From Streptococcus toyakuensis (GTDB lineage: Bacteria; Bacillota; Bacilli; Lactobacillales; Streptococcaceae), in the NCBI RefSeq assembly GCF_024346585.1, contig NZ_AP024523.1, positions 877,001 to 941,000 of the forward strand: DNA of 64,000 nucleotides. Direction: 5' to 3'. A model generated the notes under the pieces. It saw nothing but the letters and a program-made list of their open reading frames with translations, was not told the origin of the DNA and did no database searches. The position numbers were made by a program, and so were the translations under genes. This document shows, one piece after another, positions 34,578 to 45,033 of this stretch (positions within the stretch are counted from its first letter, which is position 1; each line of letters opens with the position of its first letter).

Positions 34578-36220
34578 ATGGATGCGATTTTTTCTGGATC
34601 TGGTGTGACACGGAGGGTCTTTTGCCCTGTGTAAGTGACAAAGCCGGGTTTTCCACCAGTTGGTTTGTTGAGTTTTTTGACTTCGATCATATCCACCTGC
34701 ACCAGATTCGACAGGCGACCTTGAGAGAAGTAGGCGGCTAGTTCTGCCGCGTCTGTCTTGACTTCATCGGAAGGATCAAGATTGCCTGAGATGACAACGT
34801 GGCTTCCAGGGATATTCTTGGCATGGAACCAAAGTTCCTCCTTGCGGGCCATTTTAAAGGTTAACTCCTCGTTTTGTAGGTTGTTTCGGCCGACATAGAT
34901 GATGGTTTTGCCATCGCTTGCTAGATATTGTTCTGGCTTTTTGCGTTTCTGGATTTTCTCCCGTTGTCTTCTGCGGATAAAGCCAGTTTGAATCAATTCT
35001 TCACGGATTTCAGTGATTTCTTCCAGTCCAGCTTGGTTAAGGACGGTTTCTACACTTTCCAGATAGAGAATGGTTGCCTTGGTTTCCTCAATCAGATCAG
35101 TCAAGTATTTGACAGCTTCTTTGAGTTTCTGATACCGTTTAAAATAGCGTTGGGCATTCTGGTTGGGAGTCAAGGCCTTATCAAGCGCAATCGTGATAGG
35201 TTGGTTGGTGTAGTAGTTGTCTAGGATAACCTGGTCTTGGTCGTTTGGCACTTGATGAAGGAAGGTTGTCAGCAATTCTCCTTTTTGACGAAATTCTTCA
35301 GCATTGTCTGTCGCCAGTAACTCTTTTTCTTGTTTTTTCAGCTTATGACGATTTTTTTGAAGTTCATTTTCAACACGACGAATGAGTTCACTAGCTTGCT
35401 GTTTGACGCGGTCGCGCTCAGCCTTATCCTTATAGTAGGTGTCCAACAAATCAGAAAGACTGGAAAAAGGCTCTCCCACCTGATTTGCAAAAGGAACTGG
35501 GCTGAAGGAAGTCTCAGTCAAGCATGGTTTGGTTTCTTGATTGAAAAAGTTTCGGAAAGTAGATAGTTTATCAATAATCAGAATGTTTTCCAATTCATTT
35601 GCCGTATCGCGTCCCAGACCTTGAAAGAGGCTTTGAAGGTTTTTAGCTGTCGTTTCCTGTGTTTGTAGGATTTCAAAGAGTTTCTCGTCCTTGATTGTAA
35701 AAGGATTGAGAGATTCCGTACTTGGCGGAGCGATGTAGGTCGACCCAGGAAGCAAGGTACGGTAGCTATTTTGTGAAAAACCAACATGTTTGATGACTTC
35801 GAGGATTTTGTGGCTACTTTTATCAACCAGTAGAATATTACTGTGTTTACCCATAATCTCAATAATCAAGGTAGCCTGGATATGGTCTCCAATCTCGTTT
35901 TTATTGGAAACTGTCATTTCCACAATACGGTCATTTTCCACTTGCTCAATCGACTCAATCAGGGCACCCTGCAAATATTTTCTCAAAACCATGATAAAGG
36001 TGGAAGGTTGAGCTGGATTTTCAAAAGTCGTTTGGGTCAGCTGAATGCGTCCAAAAACTGGATGGGCAGAAAGGAGCAGGCGATGACTTTGGCGATTGCT
36101 ACGGATTTGCAAGACCAACTCTTGTTCAAAAGGTTGATTGATTTTCTGAATGCGACCGTTCACTAATTCTCTTCGCAATTCCTCAACCATGTGGTGTAAA
36201 AAAAATCCGTCAAATGACAT
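34565..36220 (-). CDS. pavA: Fibronectin-binding/RqcH-like protein PavA (NFACT family)
   Basis: A 551-residue protein known in pneumococcus as the adherence and virulence factor PavA, with no signal peptide or LPXTG. The family (FbpA/RqcH) also acts in ribosome quality control, binding stalled 50S subunits and adding alanine tails. Domains are NFACT-N (MSFDGFFLHHMVEELRREL to about residue 250), a long coiled coil (about 260-420) and the NFACT-R domain (YLASDGKTIIYVGRNNLQNEELTFKMA, WFHAKNIPGSHVVI). The frame extends to 36247, but AAGGAGAG before the ATG at 36220 and the family length of 551 fix the start. It converges on lytB. Confidence 0.95.
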   Translation of the reverse strand: MSFDGFFLHHMVEELRRELVNGRIQKINQPFEQELVLQIRSNRQSHRLLLSAHPVFGRIQLTQTTFENPAQPSTFIMVLRKYLQGALIESIEQVENDRIVEMTVSNKNEIGDHIQATLIIEIMGKHSNILLVDKSSHKILEVIKHVGFSQNSYRTLLPGSTYIAPPSTESLNPFTIKDEKLFEILQTQETTAKNLQSLFQGLGRDTANELENILIIDKLSTFRNFFNQETKPCLTETSFSPVPFANQVGEPFSSLSDLLDTYYKDKAERDRVKQQASELIRRVENELQKNRHKLKKQEKELLATDNAEEFRQKGELLTTFLHQVPNDQDQVILDNYYTNQPITIALDKALTPNQNAQRYFKRYQKLKEAVKYLTDLIEETKATILYLESVETVLNQAGLEEITEIREELIQTGFIRRRQREKIQKRKKPEQYLASDGKTIIYVGRNNLQNEELTFKMARKEELWFHAKNIPGSHVVISGNLDPSDEVKTDAAELAAYFSQGRLSNLVQVDMIEVKKLNKPTGGKPGFVTYTGQKTLRVTPDPEKIASMKKS

Positions 36221-36250
36221 CGTTCTCTCCTTGTGATTGTATTCCATAGT

Positions 36251-36259
36251 ATTATATCA
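36251..36259 (-). promoter_or_regulatory. Extended -10 promoter for pavA
   Basis: On the minus strand the sequence reads TGATATAAT, 30 bases before the pavA start. Confidence 0.6.
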
Positions 36260-36286
36260 AAAAGGTAGAATAAAATCATGGAAATA

Positions 36287-36295
36287 TGGTATAAT
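36287..36295 (+). promoter_or_regulatory. Extended -10 promoter for the ybeY-dgkA-era run
   Basis: TGGTATAAT (TG-N-TATAAT) lies 30 bases before ybeY and faces away from the pavA promoter about 30 bases to its left. Confidence 0.65.
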
Positions 36296-36324
36296 AAAGC
36301 CAAGTAAAGAGAAACGAGAAGCAC

Positions 36325-36822
36325 ATGTATATTGAAATGGTAGATGAAACTGGTCAAGTTTCAAAAGAAATGTTGCAACAAACCCAAGAAATTTTGGAAT
36401 TTGCAGCCCAAAAATTAGGAAAAGAAGACAAGGAGATGGCAGTCACTTTTGTGACCAATGAGCGTAGTCATGAACTTAATCTGGAGTACCGTGACACAGA
36501 CCGTCCGACAGATGTCATCAGCCTTGAATATAAGCCAGAGTTGGAAATTGCCTTTGACGAAGAGGATTTACTTGAAAATCCAGAATTGGCAGAGATGATG
36601 TCTGAGTTTGATGCCTATATTGGGGAACTGTTCATCTCTATCGATAAGGCTCATGAGCAGGCTGAGGAATATGGCCACAGCTTTGAGCGTGAGATGGGCT
36701 TCTTGGCAGTGCACGGCTTTTTACATATCAACGGCTATGATCACTACACTCCGGAAGAAGAAGCGGAGATGTTCGGTTTACAAGAAGAAATTTTGACAGC
36801 CTATGGACTCACAAGACAATAA
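36325..36822 (+). CDS. ybeY: Endoribonuclease YbeY, 16S rRNA maturation
   Basis: A zinc-dependent RNase needed for 16S rRNA 3' end maturation and ribosome quality control. The 165-residue protein has the family zinc motif H-x3-H-x5-H, seen as [11 protein letters not shown] near residues 131-141, and the [10 protein letters not shown] segment near residue 60. Its start follows GAGAAACGAGAAG. dgkA begins inside its last codons (20-base overlap), and era follows, an arrangement conserved across streptococci that groups rRNA maturation factors. Confidence 0.95.
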   Translation: MYIEMVDETGQVSKEMLQQTQEILEFAAQKLGKEDKEMAVTFVTNERSHELNLEYRDTDRPTDVISLEYKPELEIAFDEEDLLENPELAEMMSEFDAYIGELFISIDKAHEQAEEYGHSFEREMGFLAVHGFLHINGYDHYTPEEEAEMFGLQEEILTAYGLTRQ

Positions 36823-37198
36823 ACGAAAATGGAAAAATCGTGACCTGATATCCAGTTTAGAATTTGCTTTGACAGGTATTTTTACTGCTATCAAGGAAGA
36901 ACGCAATATGCGAAAACATGCAGTGACGGCTCTAGTGGTCATCCTTGCAGGTTTTATTTTTCAGGTGTCACGAATCGAATGGCTCTTTCTCCTATTGAGC
37001 ATTTTCTTGGTAGTAGCCTTTGAAATTATCAATTCTGCTATTGAAAATGTGGTGGATTTGGCCAGTCACTATCACTTTTCCATGCTGGCTAAAAATGCCA
37101 AGGATATGGCGGCTGGCGCGGTATTAGTGGTCTCTCTTTTCGCGGCCTTAACAGGCGCATTGATTTTTCTCCCACGAATCTGGGATTTATTATTTTAA
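36803..37198 (+). CDS. dgkA: Diacylglycerol/undecaprenol kinase
   Basis: A small membrane kinase; Gram-positive members phosphorylate undecaprenol rather than diacylglycerol, recycling the lipid carrier for cell-wall synthesis. The 131-residue protein has three membrane helices (about residues 40-58, 59-76, 102-124) and the family motif [12 protein letters not shown] near residue 75 with catalytic Glu and metal-binding residues. It overlaps ybeY by 20 bases and is followed by era after 16 bases. Confidence 0.93.
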   Translation: MDSQDNKRKWKNRDLISSLEFALTGIFTAIKEERNMRKHAVTALVVILAGFIFQVSRIEWLFLLLSIFLVVAFEIINSAIENVVDLASHYHFSMLAKNAKDMAAGAVLVVSLFAALTGALIFLPRIWDLLF

Positions 37199-37214
37199 AC
37201 AGTAAGAGGAAATT

Positions 37215-38114
37215 ATGACTTTTAAATCAGGCTTTGTAGCCATTTTAGGACGTCCCAACGTTGGGAAGTCAACTTTTTTGAATCACGTTATGGGGCAAAA
37301 AATCGCCATCATGAGTGACAAGGCGCAGACAACGCGCAACAAAATCATGGGAATTTACACGACTGATAAGGAACAAATCGTCTTTATCGATACGCCAGGG
37401 ATTCACAAGCCTAAAACAGCTCTCGGAGATTTCATGGTTGAGTCTGCCTACAGTACCCTTCGCGAAGTGGACACCGTTCTTTTCATGGTACCTGCGGATG
37501 AGGCGCGTGGTAAGGGCGACGACATGATTATCGAGCGTCTTAAGGCTGCTAAGATTCCTGTTATTCTGGTGGTGAACAAGATTGATAAGGTCCACCCAGA
37601 CCAGCTTTTGTCTCAGATTGATGACTTCCGTAATCAAATGGACTTTAAGGAAATCATTCCAATCTCAGCTCTTCAAGGGAATAACGTCTCTCGTCTAGTG
37701 GATATTTTGAGTGAAAATCTGGACGAAGGTTTCCAATATTTTCCGTCTGATCAAATCACAGATCATCCAGAACGATTCTTGGTTTCTGAAATGGTTCGCG
37801 AGAAAGTCTTGCACCTAACTCGTGAAGAAATTCCGCATTCTGTTGCAGTAGTAGTGGATTCTATGAAACGAGATGAAGAGACAGACAAGGTTCACATCCG
37901 TGCAACCATCATGGTCGAGCGTGATAGTCAAAAAGGGATTATCATCGGTAAAGGTGGTGTTATGCTTAAGAAAATTGGTAGTATGGCCCGTCGTGATATC
38001 GAACTCATGCTAGGAGACAAGGTCTTCCTAGAAACTTGGGTCAAGGTCAAGAAAAACTGGCGTGATAAAAAGCTAGATTTGGCTGACTTTGGCTATAATG
38101 AAAAAGAATACTAA
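37215..38114 (+). CDS. era: GTPase Era
   Basis: Essential GTPase that binds the 3' end of 16S rRNA and checks 30S assembly. The 299-residue protein has G1 GRPNVGKST (about residues 13-21), G3 DTPGIH (near 60), G4 NKID (near 123) and a C-terminal KH domain with GKGG ([14 protein letters not shown]). AAGAGGAAA is the ribosome site. It lies between dgkA and mutM. Confidence 0.97.
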   Translation: MTFKSGFVAILGRPNVGKSTFLNHVMGQKIAIMSDKAQTTRNKIMGIYTTDKEQIVFIDTPGIHKPKTALGDFMVESAYSTLREVDTVLFMVPADEARGKGDDMIIERLKAAKIPVILVVNKIDKVHPDQLLSQIDDFRNQMDFKEIIPISALQGNNVSRLVDILSENLDEGFQYFPSDQITDHPERFLVSEMVREKVLHLTREEIPHSVAVVVDSMKRDEETDKVHIRATIMVERDSQKGIIIGKGGVMLKKIGSMARRDIELMLGDKVFLETWVKVKKNWRDKKLDLADFGYNEKEY

Positions 38115-38162
38115 GTAGAGGTGGGCTCATGCCTGCTTCTTGTTTTTACAGAAGGAGGACTT

Positions 38163-38987
38163 ATGCCTGAATTACCTGAGGTTGAAACCGTTCGTCGTGG
38201 CTTGGAAAAATTGATTTTGGGTAAGAAGATTTCGAGTGTAGAAATTCGTTATCCCAAGATGATTAAGATGGATTTGGACGAGTTTCGAAAGGAAGTGTCT
38301 GGTCAAGTTGTTGAGTCAATGGGACGTCGTGGTAAATATTTGCTTTTTTATCTGACAGACAAGGTCTTGATTTCGCATCTGCGGATGGAGGGCAAGTATT
38401 TTTACTATCCAGACCAAGTACCTGAACGCAAGCATGCCCATGTTTTCTTTCAGTTTGAGGACGGTGGAACGCTTGTTTATGAGGATGTACGCAAGTTTGG
38501 TACTATGGAACTCTTGTCTCCTGACCTTTTGGACACCTATTTTATTTCTAAAAAAATAGGTCCTGAACCAAGCGAGCAAGACTTTGATGTGCAGGTCTTT
38601 CAAGCTGCTCTAACTAAATCTAAAAAGCCTATCAAATCCCATCTTTTAGACCAGACTTTGGTAGCTGGACTTGGCAATATCTATGTGGATGAGGTTCTCT
38701 GGCGAGCTCAGGTTCATCCGGCTAGACCTTCCCAGACTTTGACAGCAGTAGAAGTGACAGCTATTCATGACCAGACCATTGCTGTATTAGGACAGGCTGT
38801 TGAAAAAGGTGGTTCCACCATTCGGACCTATACCAATGCCTTTGGGGAAGATGGAACCATGCAGGATTTTCATCAGGTCTATGACAAGGCTGGTCAAGAA
38901 TGTTCACGTTGTGCCACCATCATTGAGAAAATCCAACTAGGCGGACGAGGCACCCACTTTTGTCCAAACTGTCAAAGGAGAGACTGA
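38163..38987 (+). CDS. mutM: Formamidopyrimidine-DNA glycosylase
   Basis: Removes 8-oxoguanine and other oxidised purines and cuts the abasic site. The 274-residue protein starts MPELPEVETVRRGL, where Pro2 and Glu3 are the catalytic residues after loss of Met. The helix-two-turn-helix and a C-terminal zinc finger (C-S-R-C ... C-P-N-C) are visible. AGAAGGAGG just before the ATG at 38163 fixes the start; the frame is open earlier but the N-terminus must be PELPEVE. It overlaps coaE by one base (TGATG). Confidence 0.97.
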   Translation: MPELPEVETVRRGLEKLILGKKISSVEIRYPKMIKMDLDEFRKEVSGQVVESMGRRGKYLLFYLTDKVLISHLRMEGKYFYYPDQVPERKHAHVFFQFEDGGTLVYEDVRKFGTMELLSPDLLDTYFISKKIGPEPSEQDFDVQVFQAALTKSKKPIKSHLLDQTLVAGLGNIYVDEVLWRAQVHPARPSQTLTAVEVTAIHDQTIAVLGQAVEKGGSTIRTYTNAFGEDGTMQDFHQVYDKAGQECSRCATIIEKIQLGGRGTHFCPNCQRRD

Positions 38988-39592
38988 TGGGAAAAATCAT
39001 TGGAATCACAGGAGGAATTGCCTCTGGTAAGTCAACCGTGACAAATTTTCTAAGAAAGCAAGGCTTTCAAGTAGTGGATGCCGACGCAGTCGTTCACCAA
39101 CTACAGAAACCTGGTGGTCGTCTGTTTCAGGCTCTAGTCCAGCACTTTGGGCAAGAAATCATCCTTGAAAACGGAGAACTTAATCGCCCTCTCCTAGCTA
39201 GTCTTATCTTTTCAAATCCTGAAGAACGAGAATGGTCTAAGCAAATCCAAGGAGAGATTATCCGTGAGGAACTAGCTACATTAAGAGACCAATTGGCTCA
39301 GACAGAAGAGATTTTTTTCATGGATATTCCCCTGCTTTTTGAGCAGGACTACAGCGCTTGGTTTGATGAGACATGGTTGGTCTATGTGGAACGAGATGTC
39401 CAAGTAGAACGCTTAATGAAAAGGGACCAGTTGTCCAAAGATGAAGCTGAGTCTCGTCTGGCAGCCCAGTGGCCTTTAGAGAAAAAGAAAGATTTGGCCA
39501 GCCATGTTTTAAACAACAATGGAAATCAAGACCAGCTTCTTACTCAGGTGTTCTCCCTGCTTGAGGGAGGTAAGCAAGATGACAGAGATTAA
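38987..39592 (+). CDS. coaE: Dephospho-CoA kinase
   Basis: Final step of coenzyme A synthesis: ATP-dependent phosphorylation of dephospho-CoA. The 201-residue protein has the P-loop GGIASGKST at residues 8-16, VDADAVVHQL and the MDIPLLFEQ segment. The ATG shares a base with the mutM stop, and AAAGGAGAG is the ribosome site. pmrA begins inside its last 14 bases. MutM-CoaE adjacency is common in Firmicutes. Confidence 0.96.
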   Translation: MGKIIGITGGIASGKSTVTNFLRKQGFQVVDADAVVHQLQKPGGRLFQALVQHFGQEIILENGELNRPLLASLIFSNPEEREWSKQIQGEIIREELATLRDQLAQTEEIFFMDIPLLFEQDYSAWFDETWLVYVERDVQVERLMKRDQLSKDEAESRLAAQWPLEKKKDLASHVLNNNGNQDQLLTQVFSLLEGGKQDDRD

Positions 39593-40778
39593 CTGGAAGG
39601 ATAATCTGCGCATTGCCTGGTTTGGTAATTTTCTGACAGGAGCCAGTATTTCCTTAGTTGTGCCTTTTATGCCCATCTTTGTGGAAAATCTAGGTGTAGG
39701 GAGTGATCAAGCTGCTTTTTATGCAGGATTAGCTATTTCTGTCTCTGCCATTTCTGCAGCACTTTTCTCTCCTATCTGGGGCATTCTTGCTGACAAATAC
39801 GGTCGAAAGCCCATGATGATTCGAGCTGGGCTTGCCATGACCATTACTATGGGAGGCTTAGCCTTTGTACCAAATATCTATTGGTTAATCTTTCTTCGTT
39901 TACTGAATGGTGTATTTGCGGGTTTTGTTCCCAATGCAACAGCCCTGATAGCCAGTCAGGTTCCCAAGGAGAAATCAGGCTCTGCCTTAGGTACTTTGTC
40001 TACAGGCGTAGTTGCAGGTACTCTAACGGGTCCCTTTATCGGTGGCTTTATTGCAGAATTATTTGGCATTCGTACTGTCTTTTTACTGGTTGGTAGCTTT
40101 CTATTTTTAGCTGCTGTTTTGACTATTTGCTTTATCAAGGAAGATTTTCAACCAGTAGCCAAGGAAAAGGTCATCCCAACCAAGGAATTATTTACATCAG
40201 TTAAATATCCCTATCTTTTGGTCAACCTCTTTCTGACCAGTTTTGTCATCCAATTTTCAGCTCAATCGATTGGCCCTATTTTGGCTCTTTATGTACGCGA
40301 CTTAGGGCAGACAGAGAATCTTCTTTTTGTCTCTGGTTTGATTGTATCCAGTATGGGCTTTTCCAGTATGATGAGTGCAGGAGTCATGGGCAAGCTAGGT
40401 GACAAGGTGGGCAACCATCGCCTCTTAGTTGTAGCCCAGTTTTATTCAGTCATCATCTATCTCCTCTGTGCCAATGCCTCTAGCCCTCTTCAACTAGGAC
40501 TTTATCGTTTCCTCTTTGGATTGGGAACCGGTGCCTTGATTCCCGGAGTCAATGCCCTTCTCAGCAAGATGACTCCCAAAGCCGGTATTTCAAGGGTCTT
40601 TGCCTTCAATCAGGTATTCTTTTATCTGGGAGGTGTCGTTGGGCCTATGGCAGGTTCTGCAGTAGCAGGTCAATTTGGCTACCATGCTGTCTTTTATGCG
40701 ACAAGCCTTTGTGTTGCCTTTAGTTGTCTCTTTAACCTGCTTCAATTTCGAACATTATTAAAAGTAAAGGAAATCTAG
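39579..40778 (+). CDS. pmrA: Multidrug efflux MFS transporter PmrA
   Basis: A 399-residue 12-helix major facilitator of the drug:proton antiporter type; in pneumococcus PmrA exports fluoroquinolones and dyes. The loop 2-3 motif reads [13 protein letters not shown] near residue 68, and a motif C-like run ([12 protein letters not shown]) lies in helix 5. The frame is open from 39519, but GGAGG before the ATG at 39579 and the start MTEINWKDN fit. It overlaps coaE by 14 bases and the rpmG GTG by one base, so drug efflux is built into a housekeeping run. Confidence 0.92.
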
Positions 40779-40927
40779 TGCGAGTAAAAATCAATCTCAA
40801 ATGCTCCTCTTGTGGCAGTATCAATTACCTAACCAGTAAAAATTCAAAAACCCATCCAGACAAGATTGAGGTTTTAAAGTATTGTCCCAAGGAAAGAAAA
40901 GTAACCCTACATCTTGAATCTAAGTAG
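40778..40927 (+). CDS. rpmG: 50S ribosomal protein L33
   Basis: A 49-residue ribosomal protein starting with [21 protein letters not shown] and so on, ending HLESK. The start overlaps the last base of pmrA, with AAAGG as the ribosome site. One zinc-ribbon pair is complete (C-S-S-C), but the second reads Y-C-P-K-E-R, so only three of four cysteines remain. From memory it resembles the third L33 copy annotated in pneumococcus. It is too short for most ORF cut-offs. Confidence 0.9.
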
Positions 40928-40966
40928 ATTTTATGGTAAAATAATAGGGATTTTAAGGAGTTTGAT

Positions 40967-41200
40967 ATGTATAACCTATTATTAACCATTTTATTAGTAT
41001 TATCTGTTGTGATTGTGATTGCGATTTTCATGCAACCAACCAAAAACCAATCCAGCAATGTATTTGATGCCAGCTCAGGTGATTTGTTTGAACGCAGTAA
41101 AGCACGCGGTTTTGAAGCTGTAATGCAGCGTTTGACAGGGATTTTAGTCTTTTTCTGGCTAGCCATTGCCTTAGCATTGACGGTATTATCAAGTAGATAA
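40967..41200 (+). CDS. secG: Protein translocase subunit SecG
   Basis: A small SecYEG subunit that supports protein export. The 77-residue protein has two membrane helices (about residues 2-20 and 55-75) joined by the segment SSNVFDASSGDLFERSKARGFE. AAGGAG before the ATG is the ribosome site. It is located before rnr and smpB, the conserved secG-rnr-smpB cluster of Firmicutes. Confidence 0.92.
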   Translation: MYNLLLTILLVLSVVIVIAIFMQPTKNQSSNVFDASSGDLFERSKARGFEAVMQRLTGILVFFWLAIALALTVLSSR

Positions 41201-41206
41201 GAAAAT

Positions 41207-41239
41207 AATGGGCAGGACTAGGTCTTTGCCTATTTTTAT
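41207..41239 (+). terminator. Possible terminator after secG
   Basis: GGCA-GGACTAGGTC-TTTGCC can form a short stem with an inner GAC/GTC pair, followed by TATTTTTATTT. It is weaker than other terminators here. Confidence 0.5.
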
Positions 41240-41301
41240 TTCTAAATGATATTTGAGAAGGTTTTACAGTAAAAGAAAATTAAAAAATCTAGAAAGAAAA
41301 T

Positions 41302-43656
41302 ATGAAAGACAGAATAAAAGAATATTTACAAGATAAGGGAAAGGTAACTGTCAATGACTTGGCTCAGGCTTTGGGAAAAGACGGTTCCAAGGATTTTCGT
41401 GAGTTGATTAAAACCTTGTCCTTAATGGAAAGAAAGCACCAGATACGCTTTGAAGAAGATGGAAGTCTGACCTTGGAAGTCAAGAAAAAACATGAGATTA
41501 CTCTCAAGGGGATTTTTCATGCTCATAAAAATGGCTTTGGCTTTGTTAGTCTGGAAGGCGAGGAGGACGACCTTTTTGTAGGAAAAAACGATGTCAACTA
41601 TGCTATTGATGGTGATACCGTTGAGGTCGTCATCAAGAAAGTCGCTGACCGCAATAAGGGAACAGCAGCGGAAGCAAAAATTATCGATATCTTAGAACAC
41701 AGTCTGACAACCGTAGTCGGTCAAATCGTTCTGGATCAGGAAAAGCCTAAGTATGCTGGCTACATCCGTTCGAAAAACCAGAAAATCAGCCAACCCATCT
41801 ATGTTAAGAAACCAGCCCTTAAACTCGAGGGAACCGAAGTTCTCAAGGTCTTTATCGATAAATACCCAAGCAAGAAACACGATTTCTTTGTCGCGAGTGT
41901 TCTAGATGTGGTGGGGTATTCAACGGATGTCGGAATTGATGTTCTTGAGGTTTTGGAGTCTATGGACATTGTATCCGAGTTTCCAGAAGCTGTTATCAAG
42001 GAAGCAGAAAGTGTGCCTGATGCTCCGTCTCAAAAGGATATGGAAGGCCGTCTGGATTTGAGAGATGAGATTACCTTTACCATTGACGGTGCGGATGCCA
42101 AGGATTTGGACGATGCCGTGCATATCAAAGCATTGAAAAATGGAAATCTGGAGCTTGGAGTTCACATAGCAGATGTTTCCTACTATGTGACTGAGGGTTC
42201 GGCTCTTGATAAGGAAGCCCTTAATCGCGCGACTTCTGTCTATGTGACAGACCGTGTGGTCCCAATGCTTCCAGAACGACTGTCAAATGGTATCTGCTCC
42301 CTCAATCCTCAAGTTGACCGCCTGACCCAGTCTGCCATTATGGAGATTGATAAACATGGTCGTGTGGTCAACTATACCATTACACAAACAGTTATCAAGA
42401 CCAGTTTCCGTATGACTTATAGCGATGTCAATGATATCCTAGCTGGCGACGAGGAAAAGCGACAAGAATATCAGAAAATTGTTCTTAGTATCGAACTCAT
42501 GGCCAAACTTCATGAAACTTTAGAAAACATGCGTGTGAAACGTGGAGCCCTCAATTTCGATACCAATGAAGCCAAGATTTTAGTGGATAAACAAGGTAAG
42601 CCTGTTGATATCGTTCTTCGTCAGCGTGGTGTTGCCGAGCGGATGATTGAGTCTTTTATGTTGATGGCCAACGAAACAGTTGCCGAGCATTTCAGCAAGT
42701 TGGATTTGCCTTTTATCTATCGGATTCACGAGGAGCCTAAGGCTGAAAAGGTTCAGAAGTTTATTGATTATGCTTCGAGTTTTGGCTTGCGCATTTATGG
42801 GACTGCCAGTGAGATTAGCCAGGAGGCTCTCCAAGACATCATGCGTGCTGTTGAGGGAGAACTTTATGCAGATGTCTTGTCCATGATGCTTCTTCGATCC
42901 ATGCAGCAGGCTCGCTATTCAGAGCACAATCACGGTCACTATGGATTAGCGGCTGATTATTATACTCACTTTACTAGTCCGATTCGTCGTTATCCGGACC
43001 TCCTTGTTCACCGTATGATTCGGGACTACGGCCGTTCTAAGGAAATAGCCGAGCATTTTGAACAAGTAATTCCAGAGATTGCGACCCAGTCTTCCAACCG
43101 TGAGCGTCGTGCTATTGAGGCTGAGCGTGAAGTCGAAGCCATGAAAAAGGCTGAGTACATGGAAGAATACGTGGGCGAAGAGTACGATGCGGTTGTGTCT
43201 AGCATCGTTAAATTCGGTCTCTTTGTTGAATTGCCAAACACAGTTGAAGGCTTGATTCACATCACTAATCTACCTGAATTTTATCATTTCAATGAGCGTG
43301 ATTTGACTCTTCGTGGAGAGAAATCAGGTATTACCTTCCGTGTAGGACAACAGATTCGTATTCGAGTTGAAAGAGCGGATAAGATGACTGGTGAAATTGA
43401 CTTCTCTTATATTCCAAGTGAGTTTGATGTGATTGAAAAAGGCTTGAAACAGTCTAATCGTAATGATAGAGGGCGTGGTTCAAGTCGTCGTTCAGATAAG
43501 AAGGAAGATAAGAGAAAATCAGGACGCTCAAATGATAAGCGCAAGCATTCACAAAAAGACAAGAAGAAAAAAGGAAAGAAACCCTTTTACAAGGAAGTAG
43601 CTAAGAAAGGAGCCAAGCATGGCAAAGGGCGAGGGAAAGGTCGTCGCACAAAATAA
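41302..43656 (+). CDS. rnr: Ribonuclease R
   Basis: 3'-5' exoribonuclease that degrades structured RNA and, with SmpB-tmRNA, defective mRNA. The 784-residue protein has an N-terminal winged-helix segment, cold-shock-type OB folds ([21 protein letters not shown]), the RNB catalytic domain with [13 protein letters not shown] near residue 260 (the metal-binding aspartates), an S1 domain ([17 protein letters not shown]) and a lysine-rich tail of about 75 residues. The ribosome site is weak (AGAAAG). It overlaps smpB by 38 bases, fitting the shared trans-translation role. Confidence 0.96.
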
Positions 43657-44086
43657 AAAGGCGCGCCACGACTATACAATCGTAGATACGCTAGAGGCAG
43701 GGATGGTCCTGACTGGAACTGAAATCAAGAGTGTACGAGCAGCTCGAATCAATCTCAAGGATGGCTTTGCCCAAGTAAAAAATGGGGAGGTATGGCTGAG
43801 CAATGTTCATATCGCTCCTTACGAAGAGGGCAATATCTGGAACCAAGAACCAGAACGTCGTCGAAAACTCTTACTCCATAAAAAGCAAATTCAAAAATTG
43901 GAACAAGAGACTAAAGGAACAGGAATGACCCTGGTTCCCCTTAAAGTCTATATCAAAGATGGCTATGCCAAGCTCCTTTTAGGCCTAGCTAAAGGGAAGC
44001 ATGACTACGATAAACGGGAGTCTATCAAACGACGTGAGCAAAACCGCGACATCGCGCGTGTTATGAAAGCTGTTAATCAGCGATAA
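43619..44086 (+). CDS. smpB: SsrA-binding protein SmpB
   Basis: Binds tmRNA and delivers it to stalled ribosomes for tagging and rescue. The 155-residue protein has the OB-fold core ([29 protein letters not shown]) and the basic C-terminal tail [13 protein letters not shown] that enters the mRNA channel. The start lies inside the lysine-rich end of rnr, with AAAGGAG as the ribosome site. No tmRNA gene is in the window. Confidence 0.96.
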
Positions 44087-44100
44087 AAAGAGGAATGAAG

Positions 44101-44961
44101 ATGGAAAAACTAGTTGCCTATAAACGCATGCCTTTGTGGACTAAAGAAACCATGCCAGAGGCTGTTCAGCAAAAGCACAATACCAAGGTTGGGACTTGGG
44201 GCAAGATTACTGTTTTAAAAGGAACTCTCAAGTTTATTGAATTGACAGAGGATGGTGAGGTTCTAGCTGAACACCTATTTGAAGCAGGGGCTGACAATCC
44301 AATGGCGCAACCACAAGCCTGGCACCGAGTGGAGGCTGTAACAGACGATGTAGAATGGTACTTGGAATTTTATTGTAAACCTGAGGATTATTTTCCTAAG
44401 AAATACAATACCAATCCTGTTCATTCAGAGGTCCTAGAGGCAATGCAGACAGTAAAACCAGGGAAAGCCTTGGATTTGGGCTGTGGTCAGGGCCGTAACT
44501 CTCTCTTTCTTGCACAGAATGGTTTTGATGTGACAGCTGTAGATCAAAATGAATTATCTCTTGAAATCTTGCAAAGCATTGTTGAGCAGGAAGACCTAGA
44601 TATGCCTGTTGGTCTTTACGATATCAATTCAGCCAGTATTGGGAAAGAATATGATTTTATCGTTTCAACAGTTGTTCTCATGTTTCTACAAGCGGACCGC
44701 ATTCCAGCTATTATTCAAAATAAGCAGGAGAAAACCAGTGTTGGTGGTTACAATCTTATCGTTTGTGCTATGGACACGGAGGATTATCCTTGCTCTGTGA
44801 ACTTCCCATTCACCTTTAAAGAAGGAGAATTGGCAGACTATTACAAGGACTGGGAATTGGTTAAGTACAATGAAAATCCTGGCCATCTTCACCGTCGCGA
44901 TGAGAATGGCAATCGTATTCAACTACGCTTTGCGACCATGCTAGCTAAGAAAATCAAATAA
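44101..44961 (+). CDS. tehB: SAM-dependent methyltransferase TehB
   Basis: A 286-residue fusion-type TehB: an N-terminal cupin-like domain (about residues 1-90, [29 protein letters not shown]) and a class I methyltransferase domain with motif [15 protein letters not shown] near residue 123. TehB proteins methylate tellurite and related compounds; the natural role is unclear. GAGGA before the ATG at 44101 is better placed than the ATG two codons upstream (44095), which gives 288 residues. It lies between smpB and coiA, as I recall for pneumococcus. Confidence 0.88.
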   Translation: MEKLVAYKRMPLWTKETMPEAVQQKHNTKVGTWGKITVLKGTLKFIELTEDGEVLAEHLFEAGADNPMAQPQAWHRVEAVTDDVEWYLEFYCKPEDYFPKKYNTNPVHSEVLEAMQTVKPGKALDLGCGQGRNSLFLAQNGFDVTAVDQNELSLEILQSIVEQEDLDMPVGLYDINSASIGKEYDFIVSTVVLMFLQADRIPAIIQNKQEKTSVGGYNLIVCAMDTEDYPCSVNFPFTFKEGELADYYKDWELVKYNENPGHLHRRDENGNRIQLRFATMLAKKIK

Positions 44962-45004
44962 ACATGAATGAAGATTAGGAATTTTCCTGATCTTTTTTCT
45001 TTTT

Positions 45005-45012
45005 TACGAATA
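45005..45012 (+). promoter_or_regulatory. ComX (sigma-X) cin-box before coiA
   Basis: TACGAATA is a perfect cin-box core, 21 bases before the coiA start, in the same arrangement as the comEA box. Confidence 0.87.
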
Positions 45013-45033
45013 ATATAGAAAAGGAGGGAAATC

